Source of the DNA: Diphasiastrum complanatum
Lineage: Eukaryota > Streptophyta > Lycopodiopsida > Lycopodiales > Lycopodiaceae
Assembly (NCBI GenBank): GCA_029204225.1
Contig: CM055099.1
Coordinates: forward strand, 69,297,349 to 69,361,348
Length of the DNA stretch: 64,000 nt
Reading direction: 5' to 3'
The notes beneath the pieces are model-generated. The model worked only from the letters and a program-made list of their open reading frames with translations, had not been told where the DNA came from and made no database searches. The position numbers were made by a program, and so were the translations under genes. How positions within the stretch are numbered: position 1 is the first letter of the stretch; each line of letters opens with the position of its first letter. Shown one piece after another: positions 21,916 through 34,493 of the stretch.

Positions 21916-23130
21916 TGATGTCGATGGAAATACGCATTCTTTGGATAGTAATAGGAAAGACCTTTTATTAAAGTATTCTTCTTGTTTTTCTGATAAGCTA
22001 CCAAAATCCTTACCCCCTGAAAGACCTGAAGATCATATGATAGACATTATTCCTAGAAGTTCCATACCCAATAGACCTCCCTATAGGATAAGCCATTCTC
22101 ATGAAGAAGAAATTTCTAAGCAAATTAATTATTTGTTAGATAAAGACCTTATAAAACCTAGTAACTCCCCCTTTTGCTCTCCTGTACTTTTGGTACAAAA
22201 GAAAGATGGGAGTTTTAGGATGTGTGTGGACTATCGTGCTTTAAACAAGATTACAGTTAAGAATCGTTTTCCTATTCCAAGAATAGATGACATTATGGAT
22301 AGGATAAATGGATCTTGTATCTTTAGTAGAATTGATTTGACAAGTGGATACCACCAGATCAGAGTAGCACTCGAAGATGTCCATAAAACTACTTTCAGGA
22401 CTAACTCTGGCCTTTATGAATTTTTAGTGGTACCATTTGGTCTTACTAATGCTCCCGCAACATTCAATAGAATGATGGAACCAATCTTTTGACCTCATAA
22501 ACGTTTTGTAGGAATATTCTTTGATGATATCTTAGTCTTTAGTACAAATGAAGAAGAACATAAAAGACATCTAGATATCATCTTTAGAACCCTACAAGAA
22601 AACTCACTTCTCATGAAAGGCAAGAAAAGCGAATTCTTTCTAGAAAAGATACACTTTCTAGGACATATGATTTCAAAGGAAGGAATCCAAATGGACCCTT
22701 CAAAGATTAAAGCCATACAAGACTAGCCTAAACCAAGAAATATTCATGAATTTTGGTCTTTCCTAGGCTTATGTTCCTATTATAGAAAGTTTATTCGCCA
22801 TTTTGCTCATATAGCCTCACCACTACATGAACTCACTAAGAAGAGAGTAAAATTTCATTGGTATAAGAAAGAGAAAAATGCCTTTGATAATCTGAAGCAT
22901 GCACTTACCACTGGACCTGTTCTTATCATTCCCAACCTTCGTAAACCTTTCTATGTGGAAGTGGATGCAAAAAAAGACCAAGCTACCAATGAATGTACCA
23001 TTATTGAAAATTATAATCCCTCTTGCAATGATGGGTCAAGCTTTGTTGCACCGAAACATTTTGCAAGGAATATACTTGAAAGGCAATTCCATGCATATTA
23101 AATATTTACCATATGAAATAGTGTAAATCG
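21890..23130 (+). pseudogene. Reverse transcriptase and start of RNase H of gypsy element C
   Basis: RT blocks occur in order: MIDIIPRSSIPNRPPYR, SPVLLVQKKDGSFRMCVDYR, FSRIDLTSGYHQIR, FGLTNAPATFNRMM. A stop follows at 22490. After it comes GIFFDDILVFS with the catalytic DD, then FLGHMISKEGI and SFLGLCSYYRKFI. RNase H starts with KPFYVEVDA near 22950 and then becomes unrecognisable. The remaining RNase H, integrase and 3' LTR are missing. The break lies somewhere in 22985-23150, next to LTR E. Confidence 0.9.
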
Positions 23131-24538
23131 AATATCAAAATCACAACAAATACACTAGAACAAACTATAAAAACAAATACGTAGCATTGTTTTAGAGTGG
23201 GGTTTAGTGTGGCGCATTGTTGCAGAAGTATATATATGCAATTTCAAATGCCTGACTCTCATCTAACTTCTTGTTCCATTGTATCAAAAAGCTAGGCCTA
23301 CCTTTTCAACCTCCAAAATCAATACTAGGATATTGAAACCAAGAGAGACAATGGGGGCAGATGGTGACTCAAACCTAGCCAACCAATCTAGATCAAGATG
23401 GATCTAGTCCCCAAGCTGACCAGCCAGACTCGATAGGAAGAGATGTCACACCAATAGCATGTAAAACACCAAAATCAAGCTCTATCCAAGCAAGGCCTAT
23501 GGGTATACGTATACCCTACAAGGCTCCTCCACCACTAGGAGTGAACTTTGACATCTCATTGTGACATCTCAATAGCCTAATTGGGCCACATAAGCCACTC
23601 CTCTGTGAGTCACTACTAGCTTTATGCAAATCCACCATCATGAGTTTTAGGCATCTAAACCATTAATCATGGCTTTAGTACGATGAGGGCCCCAATCTCT
23701 CATAGCCATAATTGATATGTATGGGTTGACATAGACATATGGACCTCCTTACAAAATGATAAAATTCCAGCAAGCTCACACGTGTGAGGAATGATCCTCA
23801 AATGTGAATGATCTTATTAAGCTTTGTGTTTAGCACATAACCTGATTCTAGAATGGATGCCAAAATCTAGTACAGAATTTTATGGCTAAATCACAATCTA
23901 GCGTGCTAAGAATCAAGTAATGATTGCTTTGAAAGACAAGAGAGAGAAAATACAAGAATTTAATGCATTAGCATAAGCCTCTACTCGAGTTAGAGAGAGA
24001 AAGAGAGAGCAATATTCAAGCAAACAATGGTGTAGATCCAAAATAACATGGAATAGCTTCAAAGCTTGGTTCATCACCATAAATTATGAGAATGTCTACA
24101 CATATTTATGGAGTTTGAAGTAGCTTAAGGTAGAATCGTCTCCATCCAACTTCCATCCACATCTATAGTATTAGTGACATTTGTCACTTCACATGCATGC
24201 ATTTCTACCTAGTTTTACCAAGTGTCATATTTTCAACTAGAATTGTACAAATTATCATGCATGTGTCCAGTTCACTTTGTGCATGCCTTGCATGTCACTA
24301 TGGATCGCTTACAACCATTGCATGTGATATGCCACGAGTTTCTACAAGCGTATTATTGACATTTCTAAGTCTACATTCTATATGCAAGTTGTATATTACC
24401 AACTAGACTTGAAGAACCCATGTAGCTCGAGTTTCTTCTAGGCCAAATTTGGCATTTACATTATGAAACAACAAACTCACATAGGAAAAACTTTGTTAAA
24501 AGCCCAAAGTCAAGATAGATGATTTTTCATTTTCAACA
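23130..24538 (-). mobile_element. 3' LTR of copia element E (left edge unresolved)
   Basis: On the minus strand a purine-rich tract (TGAGGAGGAG, 24548-24539) is followed by TGTTGAAAATGAAAAATC, so the LTR starts at 24538 and runs leftward. Its other end could not be fixed because E has no second LTR here. It carries a GA-rich run (23990-24010). Confidence 0.65.
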
Positions 24539-25705
24539 CTCCTCCTCAAAATAATCTATGTTGACTTGAACATGGATTTTGGTATTATTCCAAGATTGGC
24601 TCTGTGCTTGATGAAGGAATTTTTGCTCAAAGGTTTGGTGAGCAAATCTGCAATACAAGACTATGTGTCGATGTGCTCCACGTAGATTTCCCCTCCAATG
24701 AGCTTCTCTCTCACGAAGTGATGTGCAACCTCGATGTGTTTGCTCCTTGCATGAAATATTGGATTGTTGTCAAGGTTCACACATGATCAAAGGTAGATCA
24801 CCTTCCTTGATTATCTTTAGCTCTACTAGCAACCTCTTGATCCAGAGCAGTTCTTTTGTTATAGTAGTAAGTGCCTTATATTCAGCTTCACAAGATGAGA
24901 GTGATATGGTATCTTGCTTTTTGGAAAGCCAAGATATCAAATTTCCTCTAAGATATATGACATATGCTCTTGTAGATTTCCGATCTACTTTATCACTAGC
25001 AAAATCCGAGTTAGAATAGCCAACTATGGAAAGAGATTTACTTTTATATAACAAACCATAATCATAGGTTGAAGATATGTACCTAAGTACCCTTTTTGCC
25101 ATTTTCCAATGATGAATAGTAGGATTTGCATAGCTTGGCTCAACTTATGAACACTAAAACTTACATCAGGCCTAGTTATGGTGAGCCAAATTAAGGAGCC
25201 TATAAGACTCCTAAAAAGAGTGATGTCCACGAAGGATCTTTCATCACCTTTGTTAGGGTCTTTTACAATTTGCTCCATAGGAGTATCAATACTCTTACAA
25301 TCTAGCATATTGAACTTTTTTAACATTGAAAGAGCATACTTGGATTGACAAACAAAAGTTTTTTTCATTTTTGAAGTCAATCTCTAATCCTAATATGTAA
25401 TGAATTTTTCCAAGATCTTGCATCTTGAATTCTTTTCCAAGTGCAATTTTGGTTTCGTCAACTAATTTGACACAACTTCTTGTCAGGATAATATCATCAA
25501 CATAAATGAGAAGAATGACAATATCTCTATCATAAAACTTGACATACAAGGAAGGATCATAGTTACTAAGATTGAATCCTAGTGAGTCAAGAAAAGTGTT
25601 AAGTCGAGAATACCATGATCTTGGTGCTTGCTTTAGTCCATAGAGACTTTTGAAGAGCAAGCAAACTTTGGTCTTGTCTTGGAGGAACCCAAGGGGTTGA
25701 TCCAT
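24539..25705 (-). pseudogene. RT C-terminal half and RNase H of copia element E
   Basis: Read from right to left: LLFKSLYGLKQAPRSWYSRL, then VILLIYVDDIILT with an intact YVDD, KMQDLGKIHYILGLEI, LIGSLIWLTITRPDVSF, VLRYISSTYDYGL, and RKSTRAYVIYL with SWLSKKQDTISLSSCEAEYK. The tail block HARSKHIEVAHHFVREKL is near 24640-24700. Several frameshifts and stops break it. The last block runs directly into the polypurine tract. Confidence 0.9.
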
Positions 25706-26426
25706 ATATTTCTTCTTCTAGATATCCATTTAAAAATGCATTTGAGACATCTAGTTGAAAAACTTGCCATTTGAAAAAACAAGCAATAGAAATGATGATT
25801 CTAATTGATACCATCTTTGCGACTGGAGCAAAAGTCTCCTCATAATCAAGTCCATAAACTTGAGCAAAACCCTTTGCACAAAGTCTTGCCTTGTACTTGT
25901 TGATTGTGCCATCTTGATTATATTTGACTCTAAAAACACCTTGATTGATTATGACACCAACACAAGCAAGCTCCCTATGAAGATCTTTTACTCTCGGAAC
26001 ATAATTTGATGCACTCTCCTCAGTTCTTTGAAAACTTTGAAAAAACTGATTTCTAAGAGTGAGTATTCTAGAAGTGTTCTTAGCTTCATAGATGGACTTA
26101 AGTGCATCCCAAGCTTCTTTAGCAGTGGTGCAAGATCCTATTTCTCTTAGAATCTCATTAGAGACATTCATTTTAATGAAGTGTAGAGCCATTCTAGTTC
26201 TCTTCCTATACTTTGAAATTTCAAGCTGTGCTTGAGGCTCCTCCTCAATACCAAGTACTATGTCCATAACATCCTGGAGTATAAGAACTGACTCCATCCT
26301 AACCTTCCATATTGAATAATTGGAGGTACTTAGTCTTTCACTTGGTTCTAAGAGATATCCTCCTACAAGTGCCATATTGTGAAGACTTCTTGTTATTGGA
26401 CAATTATATGTTTGAGCTTGTTCCAA
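25599..26426 (-). pseudogene. Gag fused in frame to RT in copia element E (internal deletion)
   Basis: A 275-codon open frame starts with a copia gag (LSTSNYSIWKVRMESVL, KEAWDALKSIYEAKNTSRIL, LRNQFFQSFQ). At about 25943 it changes within a codon run to the N-terminal RT block (FRVKYNQDGTINKYKARL, GLDYEETFAPVAKMVSIR, QLDVSNAFLNGYLEEEIY). The gag C-terminus, zinc knuckle, protease and integrase are all absent. Near 25700 a two-base loss in an ATATAT run throws the frame off, and RT continues in another frame. The same structure exists at 32978-33805. A non-autonomous, trans-mobilised derivative is one reading; a simple degenerate deletion is the other. Confidence 0.85.
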
Positions 26427-26620
26427 TCAGACTTGATGTTGCTACTCTCTTTCACTATGAGAATTTTCAAAGGTGTGCTATCAATCCTATGTGAAAAACT
26501 TGCAACTGTATTTGAGATAGATCTCAAATATTCCACAAAACAAGATTATCTAGATCAGTCTCTCAAAATGGATTGAGGAACATAGACAAGTTTGGATTCT
26601 ACTTTTGGCACGTGTTAGAT
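26427..26620 (-). other. Leader fragment of element E
   Basis: Between the E gag start and LTR B. No primer binding site or 5' LTR of E is visible, so E is truncated here. Confidence 0.4.
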
Positions 26621-27748
26621 AGTTACGAATAGAGCCACAGCTGATCTAGAGCTAAGTTATAAAAGCATCACATAAGCAAGACTTAAGCTATGAAAGCAGC
26701 ACATAAGCAAGACTTAACCCTCGAAAGCATGAAAGAGAGAGATCAATATCATCAGCTGAATAACAAATGACATAGTTTTCCTACTTAAAAGGAAGCCCTA
26801 AAAGGAAGCTTCTGGTGGCTAGGGCCCAACTTGAGGGGAAAATAGTGCGCCCTCCAAGAAGGCCCCCACTCTCCAGTAATATGTCCAAATGGCCTAATAA
26901 TGAATATTAAGGCCAAAGGCCAACCATATAGTCTAAGTGTCACTAATGAATAAAAAAGGGCCCAAGGCCTGCTTATGCATAAAGTAAAGTAAATGTAAAT
27001 GGACGCGGCAAATGTAATGAGCCGAGTCCATAACTCTCCCTGGCACAAAAGAAAAAGACCCAACTGCCGAAAAGAAACTGGATCAAGTAGCAGCAAGCCC
27101 TGGTGCATCAACATCTAGAACAACATCTGATGTAGAGGAATCAACAAGTGCAGCAAGAGCACGAGCCTGATCCGCAAGTAATGGTGTATGATAAAAGACA
27201 TCAATAGGCTCTCATGTGGCCTCCTCAATATGACGACCATCCCACTGGACCAAAAATTGAATCTGTCGGCGACGTCGACTATGGTATAGACGAACCTGTA
27301 ATATAGCAGATAAAAATGGAAATAACTTTGGAGTAGTAGGAAACTCAGCATCACAAGGAGCGTCATCCTCAATAACAGCACGTAATAAACTGACATGGAA
27401 TACATCACAAGCGCGTGTGAAAGCAAGAAGCTGTAAGCGATATGTAACTGGACTAAGAACCTCCAAAATGCGATAAGGCCCATAATAATGTGGTGCAAGC
27501 TTCTCAGTAGAAGCATGGCCCTGGACAAAATGATGACGTGCAAATCGTAGGCGTAGATAAAACATATCTCCAAGCTGAAACTCAACATGGCGGGGGTGAC
27601 GATCTACTGAGGTCTGATAACGCTATTGAACATGATGTAAATGAGAACTGGCCGGGGTAATAAGCTCTCGAGCACCTGATAGAAAAGATGCAAGTGTGAC
27701 ATATGTATCCTCAGGAGGGAGATGAATGCTAGGTAAAAGAGATGTATA
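26621..27748 (-). pseudogene. 3' end of gypsy element B, duplicated copy
   Basis: LTR (about 26621-26894) plus integrase C-terminus and chromodomain of B on the minus strand: KLAPHYYGPYRILEV, DVFHVSLLRAV, then IQFLVQWDGRHIEEAT. It stops abruptly at the duplication junction 27749 in the middle of the integrase, where C sequence resumes. It is the duplicate of 34000-35127. Confidence 0.9.
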
Positions 27749-27960
27749 GCCAATACACAGGACTTTTTATGTTTACTTTCGAATAGATTTTCCTTCCGCT
27801 CGAATTTCCTTTTTCTTATAAGATCTCTTTACTATTAGAGCTAATAGACTCCATTTGGGGGATCCTCGAGAATTGGATCTCTCTAAATCTCCAGTCTATT
27901 CGTACTTTTTGCCTTGAGTTTGTGTATCACAGGTGAATTCCAAAAAAACTCCAATCAAAG

Positions 27961-30509
27961 ATGGATAGCTCCTCACGAGGCTCTTCAAGCTCCTCTTCAT
28001 CTATGTCGTCATCTCCTCATGTTTCCTCCAAGTCAACTTCCTCTACTCGATCTAGGAGAAGGAGGTTTGTTAAGATTGATAATAAGCTTTTTAAGTTTTC
28101 TAAGTTTGATGGAGATAGTAGCAATGAAGAGAGTTTGCTTTCCTGGATTCGAAATCTTGATACTTTCTTTGAGAAAAGTAGATACTCAAATCATTCCAAG
28201 ATTCGATTTGCAACGTATCATCTAGATAAGTATGCATCTCTATGGTGGGCAGCTATGAAATCTAATCAAGAAGCTGCATCCACTTGGCATAGCTTTAAAA
28301 AGCAAATTAAAGCCCACTTTTTGCCAAAAGAATATAAGAAAGATACTTTAGCTGCATGGGACATCTTTAGGAAAAAACAAAATGAGAAGGTAGTTGAGTA
28401 TGTAAAGAGATTTTGGGAGTTTCTTTTGAAAGTTCAGACTTTGCATTCCATTTCTAAGAAAGAACGGAAAAGAAAGTTCTATTCGGGTTTGCATAGAAGT
28501 AAACAATATGGCTTAGATCTAGTACAGGTTGATAATTTGGAACAAGTCATATATTATGCTACCAGAATTGAGCTGTAGGATAATCATCGAAATGGAAGCG
28601 GGAACAAAAGGAAGGAACATCCCACCACTCAAACTCCAAAAGAGAAGACTCAACGTCTTCCCAAAGAATAAGTGCAGGCCTATCGCAAGGAAGGAAGATG
28701 CTTCAAGTGTGGGGAAAAGGGCCACATTTTCTTCAAATGTCCACTCAAAGATACCAAAGCTTCAAGTGCAGACAAAGGAAGCAGGTGGCCGTAAAAAACA
28801 TTGAAGACACTCAAAACCACGATCTCCTCAAGACATGGGGACAAGTCCATAACAAACTCTGTTTAATTCTCTTTGATGTAGGCTCCTCTCATAATTTCAT
28901 CTCTTTTAAGCTTGCACAAGAGATAGGAGTTGGTTCCTTCTTTGAATCTATGCTTAAGGCTAAAGGTGTTTTTGTTGATGGTGATGCAAACATTTACCCT
29001 GTAATTGGAAAACTTAAGCTTTAAATCTCCGACTACTATGAACCTATAGAATTCATGGTAGGTCCTTTACAAGGAGTAGATGTAATCTTAGGCATGCCTT
29101 GGCACAAAATGCACAACCCTCTGGTGGACTATAATAAGCATTTGATTTCATGGAAGCACAAGGGTAAAGATGTTAGTGTGCATGCAAGACAGAGTGGCGA
29201 AACAATTACTTTGGTAAGCCATATTCAGGTATCAAAGGTACTAAAGAAAGAAAGTAATATTTTCTTATTTGTTGTTTGTTCAAAGTATGGATGATGATGT
29301 CGATGGAAATACGCATTCTTTGGATAGTAATAGGAAAGACCTTTTATTAAAGTATTCTTCTTGTTTTTCTGATAAGCTACCAAAATCCTTACCCCCTGAA
29401 AGACCTGAAGATCATATGATAGACATTATTCCTAGAAGTTCCATACCCAATAGACCTCCCTATAGGATAAGCCATTCTCATGAAGAAGAAATTTCTAAGC
29501 AAATTAATTATTTGTTAGATAAAGACCTTATAAAACCTAGTAACTCCCCCTTTTGCTCTCCTGTACTTTTGGTACAAAAGAAAGATGGGAGTTTTAGGAT
29601 GTGTGTGGACTATCGTGCTTTAAACAAGATTACAGTTAAGAATCGTTTTCCTATTCCAAGAATAGATGACATTATGGATAGGATAAATGGATCTTGTATC
29701 TTTAGTAGAATTGATTTGACAAGTGGATACCACCAGATCAGAGTAGCACTCGAAGATGTCCATAAAACTACTTTCAGGACTAACTCTGGCCTTTATGAAT
29801 TTTTAGTGGTACCATTTGGTCTTACTAATGCTCCCGCAACATTCAATAGAATGATGGAACCAATCTTTTGACCTCATAAACGTTTTGTAGGAATATTCTT
29901 TGATGATATCTTAGTCTTTAGTACAAATGAAGAAGAACATAAAAGACATCTAGATATCATCTTTAGAACCCTACAAGAAAACTCACTTCTCATGAAAGGC
30001 AAGAAAAGCGAATTCTTTCTAGAAAAGATACACTTTCTAGGACATATGATTTCAAAGGAAGGAATCCAAATGGACCCTTCAAAGATTAAAGCCATACAAG
30101 ACTAGCCTAAACCAAGAAATATTCATGAATTTTGGTCTTTCCTAGGCTTATGTTCCTATTATAGAAAGTTTATTCGCCATTTTGCTCATATAGCCTCACC
30201 ACTACATGAACTCACTAAGAAGAGAGTAAAATTTCATTGGTATAAGAAAGAGAAAAATGCCTTTGATAATCTGAAGCATGCACTTACCACTGGACCTGTT
30301 CTTATCATTCCCAACCTTCGTAAACCTTTCTATGTGGAAGTGGATGCAAAAAAAGACCAAGCTACCAATGAATGTACCATTATTGAAAATTATAATCCCT
30401 CTTGCAATGATGGGTCAAGCTTTGTTGCACCGAAACATTTTGCAAGGAATATACTTGAAAGGCAATTCCATGCATATTAAATATTTACCATATGAAATAG
30501 TGTAAATCG
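27961..30509 (+). pseudogene. Gag, protease and RT of element C, second copy
   Basis: Duplicate of 20582-23130 at +7379, with the same stops, the same DVG protease site, the same FFDD RT site and the same break in RNase H. It lacks its own LTR and primer binding site because the left breakpoint lies downstream of them. Confidence 0.95.
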
Positions 30510-33500
30510 AATATCAAAATCACAACAAATACACTAGAACAAACTATAAAAACAAATACGTAGCATTGTTTTAGAGTGGGGTTTAGTGTGGCGCATTGTT
30601 GCAGAAGTATATATATGCAATTTCAAATGCCTGACTCTCATCTAACTTCTTGTTCCATTGTATCAAAAAGCTAGGCCTACCTTTTCAACCTCCAAAATCA
30701 ATACTAGGATATTGAAACCAAGAGAGACAATGGGGGCAGATGGTGACTCAAACCTAGCCAACCAATCTAGATCAAGATGGATCTAGTCCCCAAGCTGACC
30801 AGCCAGACTCGATAGGAAGAGATGTCACACCAATAGCATGTAAAACACCAAAATCAAGCTCTATCCAAGCAAGGCCTATGGGTATACGTATACCCTACAA
30901 GGCTCCTCCACCACTAGGAGTGAACTTTGACATCTCATTGTGACATCTCAATAGCCTAATTGGGCCACATAAGCCACTCCTCTGTGAGTCACTACTAGCT
31001 TTATGCAAATCCACCATCATGAGTTTTAGGCATCTAAACCATTAATCATGGCTTTAGTACGATGAGGGCCCCAATCTCTCATAGCCATAATTGATATGTA
31101 TGGGTTGACATAGACATATGGACCTCCTTACAAAATGATAAAATTCCAGCAAGCTCACACGTGTGAGGAATGATCCTCAAATGTGAATGATCTTATTAAG
31201 CTTTGTGTTTAGCACATAACCTGATTCTAGAATGGATGCCAAAATCTAGTACAGAATTTTATGGCTAAATCACAATCTAGCGTGCTAAGAATCAAGTAAT
31301 GATTGCTTTGAAAGACAAGAGAGAGAAAATACAAGAATTTAATGCATTAGCATAAGCCTCTACTCGAGTTAGAGAGAGAAAGAGAGAGCAATATTCAAGC
31401 AAACAATGGTGTAGATCCAAAATAACATGGAATAGCTTCAAAGCTTGGTTCATCACCATAAATTATGAGAATGTCTACACATATTTATGGAGTTTGAAGT
31501 AGCTTAAGGTAGAATCGTCTCCATCCAACTTCCATCCACATCTATAGTATTAGTGACATTTGTCACTTCACATGCATGCATTTCTACCTAGTTTTACCAA
31601 GTGTCATATTTTCAACTAGAATTGTACAAATTATCATGCATGTGTCCAGTTCACTTTGTGCATGCCTTGCATGTCACTATGGATCGCTTACAACCATTGC
31701 ATGTGATATGCCACGAGTTTCTACAAGCGTATTATTGACATTTCTAAGTCTACATTCTATATGCAAGTTGTATATTACCAACTAGACTTGAAGAACCCAT
31801 GTAGCTCGAGTTTCTTCTAGGCCAAATTTGGCATTTACATTATGAAACAACAAACTCACATAGGAAAAACTTTGTTAAAAGCCCAAAGTCAAGATAGATG
31901 ATTTTTCATTTTCAACACTCCTCCTCAAAATAATCTATGTTGACTTGAACATGGATTTTGGTATTATTCCAAGATTGGCTCTGTGCTTGATGAAGGAATT
32001 TTTGCTCAAAGGTTTGGTGAGCAAATCTGCAATACAAGACTATGTGTCGATGTGCTCCACGTAGATTTCCCCTCCAATGAGCTTCTCTCTCACGAAGTGA
32101 TGTGCAACCTCGATGTGTTTGCTCCTTGCATGAAATATTGGATTGTTGTCAAGGTTCACACATGATCAAAGGTAGATCACCTTCCTTGATTATCTTTAGC
32201 TCTACTAGCAACCTCTTGATCCAGAGCAGTTCTTTTGTTATAGTAGTAAGTGCCTTATATTCAGCTTCACAAGATGAGAGTGATATGGTATCTTGCTTTT
32301 TGGAAAGCCAAGATATCAAATTTCCTCTAAGATATATGACATATGCTCTTGTAGATTTCCGATCTACTTTATCACTAGCAAAATCCGAGTTAGAATAGCC
32401 AACTATGGAAAGAGATTTACTTTTATATAACAAACCATAATCATAGGTTGAAGATATGTACCTAAGTACCCTTTTTGCCATTTTCCAATGATGAATAGTA
32501 GGATTTGCATAGCTTGGCTCAACTTATGAACACTAAAACTTACATCAGGCCTAGTTATGGTGAGCCAAATTAAGGAGCCTATAAGACTCCTAAAAAGAGT
32601 GATGTCCACGAAGGATCTTTCATCACCTTTGTTAGGGTCTTTTACAATTTGCTCCATAGGAGTATCAATACTCTTACAATCTAGCATATTGAACTTTTTT
32701 AACATTGAAAGAGCATACTTGGATTGACAAACAAAAGTTTTTTTCATTTTTGAAGTCAATCTCTAATCCTAATATGTAATGAATTTTTCCAAGATCTTGC
32801 ATCTTGAATTCTTTTCCAAGTGCAATTTTGGTTTCGTCAACTAATTTGACACAACTTCTTGTCAGGATAATATCATCAACATAAATGAGAAGAATGACAA
32901 TATCTCTATCATAAAACTTGACATACAAGGAAGGATCATAGTTACTAAGATTGAATCCTAGTGAGTCAAGAAAAGTGTTAAGTCGAGAATACCATGATCT
33001 TGGTGCTTGCTTTAGTCCATAGAGACTTTTGAAGAGCAAGCAAACTTTGGTCTTGTCTTGGAGGAACCCAAGGGGTTGATCCATATATTTCTTCTTCTAG
33101 ATATCCATTTAAAAATGCATTTGAGACATCTAGTTGAAAAACTTGCCATTTGAAAAAACAAGCAATAGAAATGATGATTCTAATTGATACCATCTTTGCG
33201 ACTGGAGCAAAAGTCTCCTCATAATCAAGTCCATAAACTTGAGCAAAACCCTTTGCACAAAGTCTTGCCTTGTACTTGTTGATTGTGCCATCTTGATTAT
33301 ATTTGACTCTAAAAACACCTTGATTGATTATGACACCAACACAAGCAAGCTCCCTATGAAGATCTTTTACTCTCGGAACATAATTTGATGCACTCTCCTC
33401 AGTTCTTTGAAAACTTTGAAAAAACTGATTTCTAAGAGTGAGTATTCTAGAAGTGTTCTTAGCTTCATAGATGGACTTAAGTGCATCCCAAGCTTCTTTA

Positions 33501-33805
33501 GCAGTGGTGCAAGATCCTATTTCTCTTAGAATCTCATTAGAGACATTCATTTTAATGAAGTGTAGAGCCATTCTAGTTCTCTTCCTATACTTTGAAATTT
33601 CAAGCTGTGCTTGAGGCTCCTCCTCAATACCAAGTACTATGTCCATAACATCCTGGAGTATAAGAACTGACTCCATCCTAACCTTCCATATTGAATAATT
33701 GGAGGTACTTAGTCTTTCACTTGGTTCTAAGAGATATCCTCCTACAAGTGCCATATTGTGAAGACTTCTTGTTATTGGACAATTATATGTTTGAGCTTGT
33801 TCCAA
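30509..33805 (-). pseudogene. Copia element E, second copy
   Basis: Duplicate of 23130-26426 at +7379: 3' LTR (to 31917), RNase H and RT blocks (31918-33084), and the gag-RT fusion frame (32978-33805). The deletion junction and the two-base frameshift are both present, so they predate the duplication. Confidence 0.95.
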
Positions 33806-33999
33806 TCAGACTTGATGTTGCTACTCTCTTTCACTATGAGAATTTTCAAAGGTGTGCTATCAATCCTATGTGAAAAACTTGCAACTGTATTTGAGATAGA
33901 TCTCAAATATTCCACAAAACAAGATTATCTAGATCAGTCTCTCAAAATGGATTGAGGAACATAGACAAGTTTGGATTCTACTTTTGGCACGTGTTAGAT

Positions 34000-34273
34000 A
34001 GTTACGAATAGAGCCACAGCTGATCTAGAGCTAAGTTATAAAAGCATCACATAAGCAAGACTTAAGCTATGAAAGCAGCACATAAGCAAGACTTAACCCT
34101 CGAAAGCATGAAAGAGAGAGATCAATATCATCAGCTGAATAACAAATGACATAGTTTTCCTACTTAAAAGGAAGCCCTAAAAGGAAGCTTCTGGTGGCTA
34201 GGGCCCAACTTGAGGGGAAAATAGTGCGCCCTCCAAGAAGGCCCCCACTCTCCAGTAATATGTCCAAATGGCC
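34000..34273 (-). mobile_element. 3' LTR of gypsy element B
   Basis: Counterpart of the right LTR at 39379-39710. It is shorter (about 274 bp against 332 bp), with two rather than three 31-bp units and some small indels. It lacks the common TG...CA ends as far as I can see, so its exact edges are approximate. Confidence 0.75.
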
Positions 34274-34493
34274 TAATAATGAATATTAAGGCCAAAGGCC
34301 AACCATATAGTCTAAGTGTCACTAATGAATAAAAAAGGGCCCAAGGCCTGCTTATGCATAAAGTAAAGTAAATGTAAATGGACGCGGCAAATGTAATGAG
34401 CCGAGTCCATAACTCTCCCTGGCACAAAAGAAAAAGACCCAACTGCCGAAAAGAAACTGGATCAAGTAGCAGCAAGCCCTGGTGCATCAACAT

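Larger units (their letters stand above)
20370..27748. repeat. Tandem duplication, unit 1 (7379 bp)
   Basis: Every sequence in this interval recurs 7379 bp to the right. Left breakpoint GCCA at 20370-20373, junction GCCA at 27749-27752, right breakpoint GCCA at 35128-35131. Reading frames in both copies are identical. The only difference noticed is T at 27723 against G at 35102. The unit includes C gag to RT, element E and the 3' end of B. Confidence 0.95.

Noticed and set aside
26785-27588. Hydrophobic 109 and 157-codon minus-strand frames (and their copies 7379 bp to the right)
   Set aside because: The 157-codon frame overlaps the real integrase/chromodomain frame in another phase; the apparent membrane character is a frame-shift artefact. 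The 109-codon frame covers LTR sequence.
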